A program made the translations under genes and the position numbers. The notes below the pieces were generated by a model. The model was not told the DNA's origin. It saw only the letters and a program-made list of their open reading frames with translations, and made no database searches. Positions 5,296 to 6,218 of a DNA stretch of 6,218 bases are shown piece after piece. The DNA is from an uncultured Paracoccaceae bacterium (GTDB lineage Bacteria; Pseudomonadota; Alphaproteobacteria; Rhodobacterales; Rhodobacteraceae): NCBI GenBank assembly GCA_938038825.1, contig CALHST010000355.1:1-6218 (forward strand), in the 5' to 3' direction. Numbering within the stretch: position 1 is the stretch's first letter; every line of letters starts with the position of its first letter.

Positions 5296-6218
5296 ATGTC
5301 CTTTGTCAAAACCACAGCGTCTATCCTTGCTATCACGGCTTTATCTGCAACAGCGGCTGCAGCACGTGACCAAATCAACGTTGCTGGATCGTCCACAGTT
5401 CTGCCTTACGCCTCTATCGTGGCAGAAGCCTTTGGCGAAAACACAGATTTCCCAACACCGGTTGTTGAATCCGGTGGATCCTCTGCAGGTCTTAAGCGCT
5501 TTTGTGAAGGCGTTGGTGCCAATACGATCGACATTGCAAATTCCTCGCGTCAAATCAAAGACTCTGAAGTTGCAGCCTGCGCCGAAGCCGGCGTGACTGA
5601 CATTATCGAAGTGCGCATCGGATATGATGGCATTGTGTTTGCTTCAGATCTAAAAGGCGAAGCCTTTGAGTTTACCCCAACTGATTGGTTCTTGGCTTTG
5701 TCTGACCAAATTCTTGTCGACGGCGAACTGGTTGCAAACCCCAACCAAACTTGGGCAGACGTCAACAGCGCGTTCCCGGCTCAAGACTTGGCAGCGTTTG
5801 TTCCCGGGACCAAGCACGGCACACGTGAAGTGTTTGAAGACAAAGTCATCTTGGCAGGTTGTGAAGCTACAGGCGCCTATGATGCCATCAAAGAAGCCAA
5901 TGGCGGAGACAAAAAGGCAGCGGAAAAGGCCTGTATCGCGTTGCGTGCAGATGGTGTGTCGGTCGACATTGATGGTGACTACACAGAAACACTGGCATCG
6001 ATCGAAGCGAACAAAGACGGGATCGGCGTCTTTGGGCTGGCATTCTATGAAAACAACACAGACAAGCTGCAAGTCGCAACAATGTCAGGGGTTGTGCCAT
6101 CCACCGAGACGATTGCAACCGGTGACTATCCAGTTTCGCGCCCATTGTTCTTCTACATGAAGAAAGCCCATATTGGCGTGATCCCGGGTTTGAAGCTTTA
6201 TGCTGAATTCTTCATCTC
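5296..6218 (+). CDS. pstS: Phosphate ABC transporter substrate-binding protein PstS, C-terminus cut by window edge
   Basis: Translation gives 307 residues, still open at the window end; relatives are typically about 320-350 residues. PstS binds inorganic phosphate in the periplasm and delivers it to the PstCAB transporter. Residues 1-23 form a Sec signal peptide (basic Lys5, core ILAITALSATAAAA) with cleavage likely after Ala23. Phosphate-binding loops are AGSSTVLPY (30-38), ESGGSSAGLKRFCEG (58-72), DIANSSRQIK (79-88) and PGTKHGTREVF (170-180). Four cysteines (70, 95, 189, 213) could form two disulfides in the mature protein. AGGAG (5286-5290) is 5 nt before the chosen ATG. An in-frame ATG at 5257 would add 13 residues, including two Asp and an Arg, before the signal peptide and is less likely. 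The Pho box upstream indicates induction by phosphate starvation; pstC, pstA and pstB probably follow outside the window. Confidence 0.97.
   Translation, partial: MSFVKTTASILAITALSATAAAARDQINVAGSSTVLPYASIVAEAFGENTDFPTPVVESGGSSAGLKRFCEGVGANTIDIANSSRQIKDSEVAACAEAGVTDIIEVRIGYDGIVFASDLKGEAFEFTPTDWFLALSDQILVDGELVANPNQTWADVNSAFPAQDLAAFVPGTKHGTREVFEDKVILAGCEATGAYDAIKEANGGDKKAAEKACIALRADGVSVDIDGDYTETLASIEANKDGIGVFGLAFYENNTDKLQVATMSGVVPSTETIATGDYPVSRPLFFYMKKAHIGVIPGLKLYAEFFI

Noticed and set aside
5650..6160. Overlapping frames on both strands (5650-6072 minus, 5666-6160 plus)
   Set aside because: Both are shadows of pstS, whose frame carries a signal peptide and phosphate-binding loops through this region.
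1..6218. Defence system, prophage, CRISPR array or other novel accessory module
   Set aside because: Every long stretch is accounted for by core metabolic, RNA-processing or phosphate-regulation genes. No spaced repeats, integrase, transposase or tRNA-flanked insertion is visible.

Overview
The window looks like ordinary chromosomal DNA from an alphaproteobacterium, most likely a marine Rhodobacterales (Roseobacter-like) member. This is inferred from the PAS_5-type protein, the yicC-gmk pair, the protein sequence style and the moderate GC content. No database search was possible. I see no mobile element, CRISPR array, tRNA or rRNA, and no sign of horizontally acquired DNA. Nearly all the sequence is explained by seven genes and two regulatory intergenic regions.

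Layout: (1) At the left edge a minus-strand gene, cut by the window end, encodes a PAS_5-type protein. (2) A 271-bp divergent intergenic region holds a candidate sigma70 promoter for the rightward genes, a perfect 7-bp inverted repeat next to its -35, and a CtrA-like site. (3) A tight plus-strand run follows: yicC (RNase-family protein), gmk (guanylate kinase), a gamma-class carbonic anhydrase-like protein, a PLP-dependent trans-sulfuration enzyme, and a PhoR-type histidine kinase. Junctions are +3 nt, ATGA overlap, ATGA overlap and +3 nt, so this is probably one transcription unit. (4) A 121-bp intergenic region carries a strong PhoB-binding site (Pho box, three heptamers at 11-bp period), a promoter -10, and a 5'-UTR hairpin. 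(5) pstS, the periplasmic phosphate-binding protein, is cut by the right edge and presumably begins a pst operon.

How the genes work together: the right half is the start of a phosphate-starvation locus. PstS captures phosphate, PhoR is the kinase expected to phosphorylate PhoB, and the Pho box before pstS is where PhoB~P would act. phoR itself has no Pho box and is attached to the end of a housekeeping operon, so sensor and target genes appear to be under separate control. The most distinctive points are this wiring, the absence of any membrane segment in PhoR, and the structured leader of pstS. I did not find evidence for a wholly new system.
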